Source: Streptomyces sp. NBC_01142
Lineage (GTDB): Bacteria; Actinomycetota; Actinomycetes; Streptomycetales; Streptomycetaceae
DNA: 64,000 nucleotides
Direction: 5' to 3'
NCBI RefSeq assembly: GCF_026341125.1
Contig: NZ_JAPEOR010000001.1
Location: 1,178,001 to 1,242,000, forward strand
The notes beneath the pieces were generated by a model. The model worked only from the letters and a program-made list of their open reading frames with translations. It searched no databases and was not told where the DNA came from. A program made the position numbers and the translations under genes. Position 1 is the stretch's first letter. The number at the start of each line of letters is the position of its first letter. Below, piece by piece: positions 11,012 to 22,539 of the stretch.

Positions 11012-12283
11012 ATGTCGGTCACTGCTGCACCGGACGCCGCCCGCATCACCCACCAGGGCGCCGACTTCGACGCCCTGCGCCGGCAGGACCCCGAGATCGC
11101 CGAGGTGCTCCTGGGGGAGCTGGGGCGCCAGTGCGACGGTCTGCAGCTCATCGCCGCGGAGAACTTCGCCTCGCCTGCCGTCCTCGCCGCCCTGGGCTCC
11201 CCGCTCGCCAACAAGTACGCCGAGGGCTATCCCGGCGCCCGTCACCACGGTGGCTGCGAGTTCGCCGACGCCGCCGAGCGGATCGCTGTCGAGCGTGCCA
11301 CCGCCCTCTTCAGCGCCGAGCACGCCAACGTGCAGCCCCACTCCGGCTCCTCCGCCGTGCTCGCTGCGTACGCGGCGCTGCTGAAGCCCGGCGACACCGT
11401 GCTCGCCATGGGGCTGCCGTACGGCGGGCACCTCACCCACGGCTCGCCCGCGAACTTCTCCGGCCGCTGGTTCGACTTCGTCGGATACGGCGTCGACGCC
11501 GAGAGCGGTCTGATCGACTACGACCAGGTGCGGACCCTGGCACGTCGGCGCCGGCCCAAGGCCATGGTCTGTGGCTCGATCTCGTATCCCCGCCATCCCG
11601 ACTACGAAGCCTTCCGCGAGATCGCGGACGAGGTGGGTGCGTATCTGATCGTCGATGCCGCGCACCCCATGGGCCTGATCGCGGGGGGCGCTGCCCCCAG
11701 CCCCGTCCCGTACGCCGATGTGGTGTGCGCCACCACCCACAAGGTGCTGCGCGGTCCGCGCGGCGGGATGATCCTGTGCAGGTCCGAGCTGGCCGAGCGT
11801 ATCGACCGGGCGGTCTTTCCCTTCACCCAGGGCGGCGCCCAGATGAACTCGATCGCCGCCAAGGCGGTCGCCTTCGGCGAGGCGGCGACCCCCGCGTTCA
11901 CGGTCTATGCCCATCAGGTGGTCGCCAATGCCCGGGTGCTTGCCGACGCGCTCGCCGAGGACGGCCTGGCGGTGCTGACGGGCGGCACGGACACCCATCT
12001 GATCAGCGCGGATCCGGCTCCGCTGGGCGTCGACGGCAAGGTGGCCCGCGGCCGGCTCGCAGCGGCGGGCATGGTCCTGGACACCTGCCCGCTGCCGTAC
12101 GGGGACGGACGCGGCATCCGGCTGGGTACCGCTGCCGTCACCACCCAGGGCATGGGTGCGTCCGAGATGGCACGGATCGCCAGGTTGTTCACGACCGGGA
12201 TGCGTGAGGAGGGTGAGGAAGCGAGGAAGGTCCGTACGGAAGTACGTGAACTGGCCGGTAGATTTCCGCTTTATCAGGGGTAG
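11012..12283 (+). CDS. glyA: Serine hydroxymethyltransferase
   Basis: A 423-residue PLP enzyme interconverting serine and glycine with tetrahydrofolate, supplying one-carbon units. The PLP-binding lysine is Lys244 in TTHKVLRGPRGG, and the HSGS and GYPGAR substrate motifs are near residues 110 and 75. The ATG at 11012 with GGAG upstream is preferred over an in-frame ATG at 10781, because the extra 77 residues would be translated from intergenic repeat sequence. It lies in the prfA-prmC-Sua5-PTP-glyA series that precedes the atp operon. It may be one of two glyA copies in the genome; the other is not visible here. Confidence 0.93.
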   Translation: MSVTAAPDAARITHQGADFDALRRQDPEIAEVLLGELGRQCDGLQLIAAENFASPAVLAALGSPLANKYAEGYPGARHHGGCEFADAAERIAVERATALFSAEHANVQPHSGSSAVLAAYAALLKPGDTVLAMGLPYGGHLTHGSPANFSGRWFDFVGYGVDAESGLIDYDQVRTLARRRRPKAMVCGSISYPRHPDYEAFREIADEVGAYLIVDAAHPMGLIAGGAAPSPVPYADVVCATTHKVLRGPRGGMILCRSELAERIDRAVFPFTQGGAQMNSIAAKAVAFGEAATPAFTVYAHQVVANARVLADALAEDGLAVLTGGTDTHLISADPAPLGVDGKVARGRLAAAGMVLDTCPLPYGDGRGIRLGTAAVTTQGMGASEMARIARLFTTGMREEGEEARKVRTEVRELAGRFPLYQG

Positions 12284-12388
12284 CCGCGCGTCGTGCAACC
12301 ATCGCCGGTGCCCGTATGTCCTCAAGCATGTGGCTACCAGAGCTAGGGTGTGGGGCTGAGATGGCCAGCGATTCCTGTGGGGCAGCCC

Positions 12389-13762
12389 GTGCGTGATTAC
12401 TTGCTGACGCTCTGTGTCACGGCCGCGGTGACCTACCTGCTCACCGGACCGGTGCGCAAGTTCGCCATTGCGACCGGCGCGATGCCCGAGATCCGCGCCC
12501 GCGACGTGCACAGAGAGCCGACACCGCGACTCGGCGGCATCGCCATGTTCTTCGGGCTGTGTGCCGGTCTGCTGGTCGCCGATCATCTGCAGAACCTCAA
12601 CAGCGTCTTCGAACTGTCCAACGAACCGCGCGCGCTGCTCTCCGGCGCGGCCCTGATCTGGATCATCGGTGTCCTGGACGACAAGTTCGAGATCGATGCG
12701 CTGATCAAACTGGGCGGCCAGATGATCGCCGCGGGTGTGATGGTGATGCAGGGTCTGACGATTCTGTGGATCCCGGTTCCCGGTGTCGGCACCGTCTCGC
12801 TGACTTCCTGGCAGGGCACCCTGCTGACCGTTGCCCTCGTCGTGATCACCATCAACGCGGTCAACTTCGTGGACGGTCTGGACGGCCTCGCCGCCGGCAT
12901 GGTCTGCATCGCCGCCGCGGCCTTCTTCCTGTACGCCTACCGGATCTGGTTCAGCTACGGCATCGAGGCCGCCGCCCCCGCGACCCTGTTCACCGCGATC
13001 CTGATGGGCATGTGTGTGGGCTTCCTGCCGCACAACATGCATCCCGCCCGGATCTTCATGGGCGACTCGGGCTCGATGCTGATCGGCCTGGTGCTCGCGG
13101 CGGCCGCGATCTCGGTCACCGGCCAGGTGGACCCGGATGCCCTGAAGATCTTCGAGGGCGGTACGCGTGAGGCCACGCACGCGGCCCTGCCGGTCTTCAT
13201 CCCGCTGCTGCTGCCGCTGACGATCATCGCCATCCCGGTCGCCGACCTGGTGCTGGCGATCGTGCGCCGTACCTGGAACGGACAGTCGCCGTTCGCCGCG
13301 GACCGTGGCCATCTTCACCACCGGCTGCTGGAGATCGGACATTCGCACAGCCGCGCGGTCCTGATCATGTACTTCTGGTCGGCGCTGATCGCCTTCGGCG
13401 TCGTCGCGTACTCGGTGCACTCGGCGTCGATGTGGATCGTGCTGCTGATCGTGGCGCTGAGTGCGGTCGGCCTGGTGCTCCTGCTGCTGCCGCGCTTCAC
13501 CCCACGCACCCCGCGCTGGGCGGAGGCCTTCGTTCCGCCGCGCTACCGGCGCCGCGAGACACAGCCGCAGACGGGCCCCTCGCTCTCGCACGAGCCGGGC
13601 GAGAGGGAAGAGACCGGCGAGGCCGGTGAGACGGACGAGGCGGAGCTGCCCCAGGAAGAGCGTCCCGAGCGCACGCCGGTTCCCGCGGGCGTCAACGGCG
13701 CGACCGCGATCGGCCCCCGTTCGCGCCTCCCTGACCGGCGGAAGGCCGGAACGCGCGGCTGA
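12389..13762 (+). CDS. MraY/WecA/TagO-family polyprenyl-phosphate sugar-1-phosphate transferase
   Basis: A 457-residue polytopic membrane protein with about ten or eleven hydrophobic helices and a charged cytoplasmic tail of about 80 residues. The conserved family motifs are present: REPTPRLGG near the N-terminus, NFVDGLDGLAAG with the Asp pair near residue 160, and FMGDSGSM near residue 227. It should transfer GlcNAc-1-P or a related sugar phosphate from UDP-sugar to undecaprenyl phosphate, starting a wall glycopolymer. GTG at 12389 is chosen (GTGGGG upstream, good match to family start); GTG at 12350 would also be in frame. The exact sugar cannot be told from sequence. Confidence 0.9.
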   Translation: MRDYLLTLCVTAAVTYLLTGPVRKFAIATGAMPEIRARDVHREPTPRLGGIAMFFGLCAGLLVADHLQNLNSVFELSNEPRALLSGAALIWIIGVLDDKFEIDALIKLGGQMIAAGVMVMQGLTILWIPVPGVGTVSLTSWQGTLLTVALVVITINAVNFVDGLDGLAAGMVCIAAAAFFLYAYRIWFSYGIEAAAPATLFTAILMGMCVGFLPHNMHPARIFMGDSGSMLIGLVLAAAAISVTGQVDPDALKIFEGGTREATHAALPVFIPLLLPLTIIAIPVADLVLAIVRRTWNGQSPFAADRGHLHHRLLEIGHSHSRAVLIMYFWSALIAFGVVAYSVHSASMWIVLLIVALSAVGLVLLLLPRFTPRTPRWAEAFVPPRYRRRETQPQTGPSLSHEPGEREETGEAGETDEAELPQEERPERTPVPAGVNGATAIGPRSRLPDRRKAGTRG

Positions 13763-13839
13763 CGTGTCACGGCATACATGCCCAATACCAGACAAAGCGC
13801 CGCTGTGCCCTGCACACACGCGCACACTCACTCTCATGT

Positions 13840-13853
13840 GTGACAGTTGGCAC
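13840..13853 (+). promoter_or_regulatory. Possible Crp-binding site upstream of the atp operon
   Basis: GTG, six bases, then GGCAC matches the Streptomyces Crp motif GTG(N)6GNCAC as I remember it, and lies in a wider inverted repeat GTGTG/CACAC (13838-13855). It is 176 bases before atpI in the only long gap ahead of the operon. Promoter hexamers nearby are not clear (TACCGT at 13890-13895 is one candidate -10). Confidence 0.4.
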
Positions 13854-14028
13854 ACCGTCTGGGTAAAGACCTCATCAAATAGTTTGTGATACCGTTCACG
13901 AGACCCGGAGACAGAGCCGAAGGACCGTAGTGCGACGGTCCGTTGGCCCCGAGGACCCAACTCGGACCGGGCCTACGCTCGTCCATGACGACACCACTGC
14001 CCCCACCAGGAAATGCGGAGCTGCCGCC

Positions 14029-14466
14029 ATGCCCTCCAACGACGTCCGGACTCTCCTTCAAGCCGCCGTACCCACCGCTGCCGTCGGCGTTGTCGCCGCG
14101 GTGATCGGAGGGGTCGTCGCCGGTGGCAAGGGGGCACTCGGGGCGGTCGTGGGCACTCTGGTGGTCATCCTCTTCATGGGGATCGGCATGGTCGTGCTCC
14201 AGCGGACGGCCAAATCACTTCCGCACTTGTTCCAGGCCATGGGGCTGCTGCTCTATACGTCGCAGCTGCTGCTGCTCTTCGTCTTCATGGCGGTGTTCAA
14301 GAACACCACCCTGTTCAACCCCAAGGCGTTCGCATTCACGCTGCTCGCGACGACTCTCGTCTGGGTCGCCGCACAGGCCCGCGCCTATATGAAGGCCAAA
14401 ATCCTCTACGTCGATCCCGACTCCGCCACCGGCGAAAAGCCCGAGAAGGCAGGGTCGCCGACGTGA
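14029..14466 (+). CDS. atpI: ATP synthase protein I
   Basis: A 145-residue membrane protein with four hydrophobic helices, at the conserved first position of the atp operon. AtpI family proteins assist assembly of the c-ring and are not part of the final complex. The ATG at 14029 follows GGAG at 8 bases; an earlier in-frame GTG at 13930 would add residues of low hydrophobicity without homology. A 225-base gap separates it from atpB, long for this operon. Confidence 0.9.
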   Translation: MPSNDVRTLLQAAVPTAAVGVVAAVIGGVVAGGKGALGAVVGTLVVILFMGIGMVVLQRTAKSLPHLFQAMGLLLYTSQLLLLFVFMAVFKNTTLFNPKAFAFTLLATTLVWVAAQARAYMKAKILYVDPDSATGEKPEKAGSPT

Positions 14467-14691
14467 GGGGTAGGGCCGGGATAAATGCGCGATCGGGACC
14501 CTGCTATCGTCCGTTGCCAACTGCGGCACTGCGGGCGCGGGCATCCGAGCTGACGCCTGTCCCAGCGCGAGGCTCGACGCCGAACCGCCGCCCCCTTATC
14601 CGTAAGACCAGTCCAGTGCCGACCCGCGGCTGCGTGCCGCGCCGACACAACGAGGTTGCCGTACCTATGCGCCACGCTGAAGGAGCCCGCG

Positions 14692-15835
<1,144 letters not shown>

Positions 15836-15876
15836 GCCGGAACGACAGCCCAAAACCATTCACGGAAGGCACTGAT

Positions 15877-16422
15877 GTGAACGCTCTGCTTCTTGCGCAG
15901 GCGGAGGAGCCTCAGAATCCTCTGATTCCGCATCTCGACGAGCTCTTCATCGGCCTGATCGCCTTCGTCATCGTCTTCGGCTTCCTCGCCAAGAAGCTCC
16001 TCCCGAACATCAACAAGGTTCTGGAAGAGCGCCGCGAGGCCATCGAAGGCGGCATCGAGAAGGCCGATGCGGCCAAGACCGAGGCCGAGAGCGTGCTCGA
16101 GCAGTACAAGGCTCAGCTCGCCGAGGCCCGCCACGAGGCCGCCCGGATGCGCCAGGAGGCGACCGAGCAGGGCACCGCGATCATCCAGGAGATGAAGGCG
16201 GAAGGCCAGCGGCAGCGTGAGGAGATCATCGCTGCCGGTCACACCCAGATCGAGGCCGACCGCAAGGCCGCGGCTGCGGCGCTGCGTCAGGACGTGGGCA
16301 AGCTCGCCACCGACCTGGCCGGCAAGCTCGTTGGCGAGTCCCTCGAGGACCACGCCCGGCAGAGCCGCACCATCGACCGCTTCCTCGACGAGCTCGAGGA
16401 GAAGGCCGAGGCCGCGCGATGA
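15877..16422 (+). CDS. atpF: ATP synthase Fo subunit b
   Basis: A 181-residue peripheral-stalk subunit: one N-terminal membrane helix (about residues 20-40) followed by a long charged helix that dimerises and reaches the delta subunit. GTG at 15877 is the start, with GGAAGG upstream. The stop overlaps the start of atpH (ATGA), giving translational coupling. Confidence 0.96.
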   Translation: MNALLLAQAEEPQNPLIPHLDELFIGLIAFVIVFGFLAKKLLPNINKVLEERREAIEGGIEKADAAKTEAESVLEQYKAQLAEARHEAARMRQEATEQGTAIIQEMKAEGQRQREEIIAAGHTQIEADRKAAAAALRQDVGKLATDLAGKLVGESLEDHARQSRTIDRFLDELEEKAEAAR

Positions 16423-17234
16423 ACGGAGCGAGCCGCGAGGCACTGGCCGCCGCACGCGAGTCGCTCGACGCGCTGACCGACAACACCTCGGTCGACGCGG
16501 CGAAGCTCGCCGAGGAGCTGGCCGCCGTCACGGCGCTGCTCCACCGCGAGGTGTCGCTGCGTCGGGTCCTGACCGACCCGGCGCAGGCCGGCGAGGCCAA
16601 GGCCGAGCTGGCGGCGCGTCTGCTGGGCGGACAGGTGGGCGGCGAGACCGTCGACCTGGTCTCCGGCATGGTGCGTTCTCGCTGGTCCCAGTCGCGCGAC
16701 CTGGTCGATGGGATCGAGGAGCTGGCGGCTGCCGCCGACCTCACCGCGTCCCAGCGGGCGGGTGCGCTCGACGACGTCGAGGACGAGCTGTTCCGGTTCG
16801 GCCGGATCGTGGCGTCCAACACCGAGCTGCGGGCGGCGCTGACCGACAAGTCGGCCACTGCCTCCGCCAAGGGCGAGCTGCTGCGCAGCCTGCTGGGTGG
16901 ACGGGCCAATCCGGTCACCGAGCGGCTGGTCGTGCGTCTTGTTACCGCGCCTCGTGGACGTAGCCTGGAGCAGGGACTCGAATCCCTGTCCAAGCTCGCT
17001 GCGGCGCGCAGGGACCGGATGGTGGCGGTCGTCGTCTCGGCGGTGCCGCTCACCGATCAGCAGAAGCAGCGCCTCGGCGCTGGGCTGGCACGGATCTACG
17101 GCCGTCAGATGCATCTGAACCTGGACGTGGACCCCGAGGTCCTCGGCGGGATCTCGGTGCGCGTCGGCGACGAGGTCATCAACGGCACCATCGCGGACCG
17201 TCTCGAAGAGGCGAGCCGCCGCATGGCCGGCTGA
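16419..17234 (+). CDS. atpH: ATP synthase F1 subunit delta
   Basis: A 271-residue soluble stalk protein linking F1 to subunit b. It is longer than the roughly 180-residue enterobacterial delta; actinobacterial delta subunits are commonly extended at the N-terminus. The C-terminal motif [23 protein letters not shown] is characteristic. It overlaps atpF by 4 bases. The following 137-base gap before atpA carries a GC hairpin repeat. Confidence 0.95.
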   Translation: MNGASREALAAARESLDALTDNTSVDAAKLAEELAAVTALLHREVSLRRVLTDPAQAGEAKAELAARLLGGQVGGETVDLVSGMVRSRWSQSRDLVDGIEELAAAADLTASQRAGALDDVEDELFRFGRIVASNTELRAALTDKSATASAKGELLRSLLGGRANPVTERLVVRLVTAPRGRSLEQGLESLSKLAAARRDRMVAVVVSAVPLTDQQKQRLGAGLARIYGRQMHLNLDVDPEVLGGISVRVGDEVINGTIADRLEEASRRMAG

Positions 17235-17306
17235 CCAGCCACCAACTGAACAAGCAGTACGCAGTACGAGCGGCCCGGTTGGGCCGTGCAGAGATTGCAG
17301 AAGATT

Positions 17307-17330
17307 CCTGGGGGTCGGCCCCCAGACCCC
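17307..17330 (+). repeat. GC-rich hairpin repeat between atpH and atpA
   Basis: CTGGGGG (17308-17314), loop TCGG, CCCCCAG (17319-17325), followed by ACCCC. The same 7-bp stem with a 4-base loop TAAG is found at 10742-10759. I know similar elements as scattered intergenic repeats in Streptomyces. Its position inside an essential operon suggests insertion tolerated in the gap, or a role in differential expression. It lies 42 bases before the atpA start. Confidence 0.65.
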
Positions 17331-17371
17331 TTAAGAAACTTCGGGCCCAACAAGGAGAGCAGGGAACCCAG

Positions 17372-18970
17372 ATGGCGGAGCTCACGATCCGGCCGGAGGA
17401 GATCCGGGACGCGCTGGAGAACTTTGTCCAGTCGTACCAGCCGGACGCGGCCTCGCGCGAGGAGGTCGGTACGGTCAGCGTTGCCGGCGACGGCATCGCA
17501 AAGGTCGAGGGCCTTCCCTCGGCCATGGCGAACGAGCTGCTGAAGTTCGAGGACGGCACCCTCGGTCTCGCCCTCAACCTCGAGGAGCGCGAGATCGGTG
17601 CGATCGTCCTCGGTGAGTTCAGCGGTATCGAAGAGGGACAGCCGGTGCAGCGCACCGGTGAGGTTCTCTCCGTCGGCGTCGGCGAGGGTTACCTCGGCCG
17701 CGTTGTCGACCCGCTCGGCAACCCGATCGACGGCCTCGGCGAGATCGCGACCGACAGTCGCCGCGCCCTCGAGCTGCAGGCCCCGGGCGTCATGGTCCGT
17801 AAGTCGGTGCACGAGCCGATGCAGACCGGCTACAAGGCTGTCGACGCCATGGTGCCGATCGGCCGCGGCCAGCGTCAGCTGATCATTGGTGACCGTCAGA
17901 CCGGCAAGACCGCTCTGGCCGTCGACACGATCATCAACCAGCGCGACAACTGGCGCTCGGGCGACGTGAACAAGCAGGTGCGCTGCATCTACGTCGCCAT
18001 TGGCCAGAAGGGCTCCACCATCGCCGGCGTGCGCGGCGCGCTGGAGGAGGCGGGCGCCCTCGAGTACACGACGATCGTCGCCGCCCCGGCGTCCGACCCG
18101 GCCGGCTTCAAGTACCTCGCCCCGTACACCGGCTCGGCCATCGGTCAGCACTGGATGTACCAGGGCAAGCACGTCCTGATCGTCTTCGACGACCTGTCGA
18201 AGCAGGCCGACGCCTACCGCGCCGTGTCGCTGCTGCTGCGCCGTCCGCCGGGCCGTGAGGCCTACCCGGGTGACGTCTTCTACCTGCACTCGCGTCTGCT
18301 GGAGCGCTGCGCCAAGCTCTCCGACGACATGGGCGCCGGTTCGATGACGGGCCTCCCGATCGTCGAGACCAAGGCGAACGACGTGTCGGCGTTCATTCCG
18401 ACCAACGTCATCTCCATCACCGACGGCCAGTGCTTCCTGGAGTCCGACCTGTTCAACGCCGGTCAGCGTCCGGCCCTGAACGTCGGTATCTCGGTCTCCC
18501 GTGTCGGTGGCTCCGCCCAGCACAAGGCCATGAAGCAGGTCTCCGGCCGGCTTCGCGTGGACCTCGCCCAGTTCCGTGAGCTCGAGGCGTTCGCCGCCTT
18601 CGGTTCCGACCTGGACGCGGCCTCCAAGGCCTCGCTCCAGCGAGGTCAGCGCATGGTCGAGCTGCTGAAGCAGCCGCAGTACAGCCCGTACCCGGTCGAG
18701 GAGCAGGTTGTCTCCGTCTGGGCCGGCACCACCGGCAAGATGGACGACGTACCGGTCGAGGACATCCGCCGCTTCGAGAGCGAGCTGCTCGAGCACCTGC
18801 GCCGCGAGCGCAAGGAGCTGCTGACCAGCATCGCCGAGGGCGGCAAGATGTCCGACGACACGCTGCAGTCCGTCGCGGACGCGATCACCGCCTTCAAGCA
18901 GCAGTTCGAGACCTCGGACGGCAAGCTTCTGGGCGAGGACGCTCCGGCCGCCGTCAACGTCTCCAAGTGA
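17372..18970 (+). CDS. atpA: ATP synthase F1 subunit alpha
   Basis: A 532-residue non-catalytic nucleotide-binding subunit of the F1 hexamer. Walker A is G173-DRQTGK-T180; the DELSKQ-type region appears as FDDLSKQ, and the arginine finger region is in the C-terminal half. The ATG at 17372 follows AAGGAG; an in-frame start at 17279 would fall in the intergenic repeat and is rejected. There are 20 bases between its stop and atpG. Confidence 0.97.
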   Translation: MAELTIRPEEIRDALENFVQSYQPDAASREEVGTVSVAGDGIAKVEGLPSAMANELLKFEDGTLGLALNLEEREIGAIVLGEFSGIEEGQPVQRTGEVLSVGVGEGYLGRVVDPLGNPIDGLGEIATDSRRALELQAPGVMVRKSVHEPMQTGYKAVDAMVPIGRGQRQLIIGDRQTGKTALAVDTIINQRDNWRSGDVNKQVRCIYVAIGQKGSTIAGVRGALEEAGALEYTTIVAAPASDPAGFKYLAPYTGSAIGQHWMYQGKHVLIVFDDLSKQADAYRAVSLLLRRPPGREAYPGDVFYLHSRLLERCAKLSDDMGAGSMTGLPIVETKANDVSAFIPTNVISITDGQCFLESDLFNAGQRPALNVGISVSRVGGSAQHKAMKQVSGRLRVDLAQFRELEAFAAFGSDLDAASKASLQRGQRMVELLKQPQYSPYPVEEQVVSVWAGTTGKMDDVPVEDIRRFESELLEHLRRERKELLTSIAEGGKMSDDTLQSVADAITAFKQQFETSDGKLLGEDAPAAVNVSK

Positions 18971-18990
18971 CGACGGAAGGGACCTGACTC

Positions 18991-21350
<2,360 letters not shown>

Positions 21351-21366
21351 GCCCCGTGCTCCTGCT

Positions 21367-21395
21367 GAGAGGGGCGGGTGCGTCCCGCCCCTCTC
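21367..21395 (+). terminator. Internal hairpin between atpD and atpC
   Basis: A perfect 12-bp GC-rich stem GAGAGGGGCGGG/CCCGCCCCTCTC with a 5-base loop, 16 bases after the atpD stop. No T-run follows. It could act as a leaky terminator or as a 3'-end stabiliser for the upstream mRNA segment; the epsilon gene beyond it is needed at one copy per complex against three of beta. Confidence 0.65.
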
Positions 21396-21420
21396 CGTAC
21401 GCCCCCTAGAATTGACCCAA

Positions 21421-21442
21421 CACCCGGCACAACCGCCGGGTG
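21421..21442 (+). promoter_or_regulatory. Second hairpin just before the atpC ribosome-binding site
   Basis: CACCCGGC (21421-21428) pairs with GCCGGGTG (21435-21442) around a 6-base loop, ending 8 bases before the AGGAG of atpC. It could modulate atpC translation or processing. Confidence 0.5.
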
Positions 21443-21461
21443 GTGACCCGAGGAGCCCACC

Positions 21462-21836
21462 TTGGCTGCTGAGCTGCATGTCGAGCTGGTAGCGGCGGAC
21501 CGCAGTGTCTGGTCCGGCGAGGCCACCCTGGTCGTCGCGCGAACCACGTCCGGCGACATCGGCGTCATGCCCGGTCACCAGCCGCTGCTCGGTGTGCTGG
21601 AATCGGGCCCGGTGACCATCCGTACGAGCGAGGGCGGAACCGTCGTCGCTGCTGTCCACGGCGGATTCATCTCGTTCGCGGACAACAAGCTCTCGCTGCT
21701 GGCGGAGATCGCCGAGCTGGCGGACGAGATCGACGCCCAGCGCGCCGAGCGTGCGCTGGAGCGCGCAAGGTCGGCAGACGACGACGCCGCCGAGCGGCGC
21801 GCCGATGTCCGGCTGCGTGCGGTGGCGGTGCGCTAG
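21462..21836 (+). CDS. atpC: ATP synthase F1 subunit epsilon
   Basis: A 124-residue central-stalk subunit with an N-terminal beta-barrel (motif GDIGVMPGHQPLLGVLESG) and a C-terminal helical hairpin that can inhibit ATP hydrolysis. The start is TTG at 21462 after GAGGAG. It is the last gene of the operon and is followed by a strong hairpin. TTG initiation and the two upstream hairpins both suggest lowered expression. Confidence 0.95.
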   Translation: MAAELHVELVAADRSVWSGEATLVVARTTSGDIGVMPGHQPLLGVLESGPVTIRTSEGGTVVAAVHGGFISFADNKLSLLAEIAELADEIDAQRAERALERARSADDDAAERRADVRLRAVAVR

Positions 21837-21859
21837 GCACCCCGCCGACTGGTTGACGA

Positions 21860-21906
21860 CTCAGCCGCGGCCCGGTCTGGACTCTCCAGCCCGTGCCGCG
21901 GCTGAG
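21860..21906 (+). terminator. atp operon terminator
   Basis: An 11-bp stem CTCAGCCGCGG (21860-21870) with CCGCGGCTGAG (21896-21906), with a smaller inner stem CTGGA/TCCAG. It starts 24 bases after the atpC stop. There is no T-run, as is common in Streptomyces terminators. Confidence 0.75.
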
Positions 21907-21962
21907 GCAATGCAGGTGACGTTGTATTCCGCTAACGGGACGATGCGAGGAGGTCGGTGGAG

Positions 21963-22409
21963 ATGTTCCTCGCTCTTCTTGTGGGCGGCCTGATCGTCGC
22001 ACTGGTAGTGATCGGGTTGTTCGTCTTCGGGCTGCGCCGGCGGCTGATCCAGCGCTCCGGCGGCACGTTCGACTGCAGTCTGCGCTGGAACCTGCCGGAG
22101 GAGCCCGATGTCTCCGGCAAGGGATGGGTCTACGGCGTCGCCCGCTACAGCGGTGACCGGATCGAGTGGTTCCGGGTCTTCTCGTACGCCCCCCGTCCGC
22201 GCCGTGTCCTGGAGCGCTCGGCGATCGAGGTCGTCGCGCGCCGAACGCCCGAGGGCGAGGAGGAGCTGGCGCTGCTCTCCGACGCGGTCGTGCTGGGCTG
22301 TGTCCACCGCGGCACCCGGCTGGAACTGGCGATGAGCGAGGACGCGCTCACCGGATTCCTCGCCTGGCTCGAGGCGGCGCCACCCGGCCAACGGGTCAAT
22401 GTCGCTTAA
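21963..22409 (+). CDS. DUF2550 membrane-anchored protein
   Basis: A 148-residue protein with one N-terminal membrane helix (about residues 2-24), then basic residues and a compact soluble domain with WYR-like motifs. I recognise it as the actinobacterial DUF2550 family that regularly follows atpC; its function is not known. ATG at 21963 is 9 bases from GAGGAGG, better than the GTG at 21957, which is only 3 bases away. Conservation next to the atp operon hints at an energy or membrane role, but that is inference. Confidence 0.8.
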   Translation: MFLALLVGGLIVALVVIGLFVFGLRRRLIQRSGGTFDCSLRWNLPEEPDVSGKGWVYGVARYSGDRIEWFRVFSYAPRPRRVLERSAIEVVARRTPEGEEELALLSDAVVLGCVHRGTRLELAMSEDALTGFLAWLEAAPPGQRVNVA

Positions 22410-22488
22410 GTAGGCAGAGCCCCCTCGAAGCGCACTCCGTCGATCCCGGCGAGATGCTGGTACCGCTCCCCGCCCGTAGCCGGTGAGA

Positions 22489-22520
22489 GAGGGGGACGGC
22501 AGATGTGCGCCGTCCCCCTC
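22489..22520. terminator. Bidirectional terminator between DUF2550 gene and chiC
   Basis: A perfect 12-bp stem GAGGGGGACGGC/GCCGTCCCCCTC with an 8-base loop, in the convergent gap between the DUF2550 gene (plus) and chiC (minus). Confidence 0.8.
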
Positions 22521-22539
22521 GATCAGCTTGCTGCCGGGT

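Noticed and set aside
10169..13960. Minus-strand frame of over 1200 codons opposite the phosphatase, glyA and transferase genes
   Set aside because: It is a mirror of high third-position GC in the real plus-strand genes; the product has no recognisable domain and is very Arg/Gly/Asp-rich.
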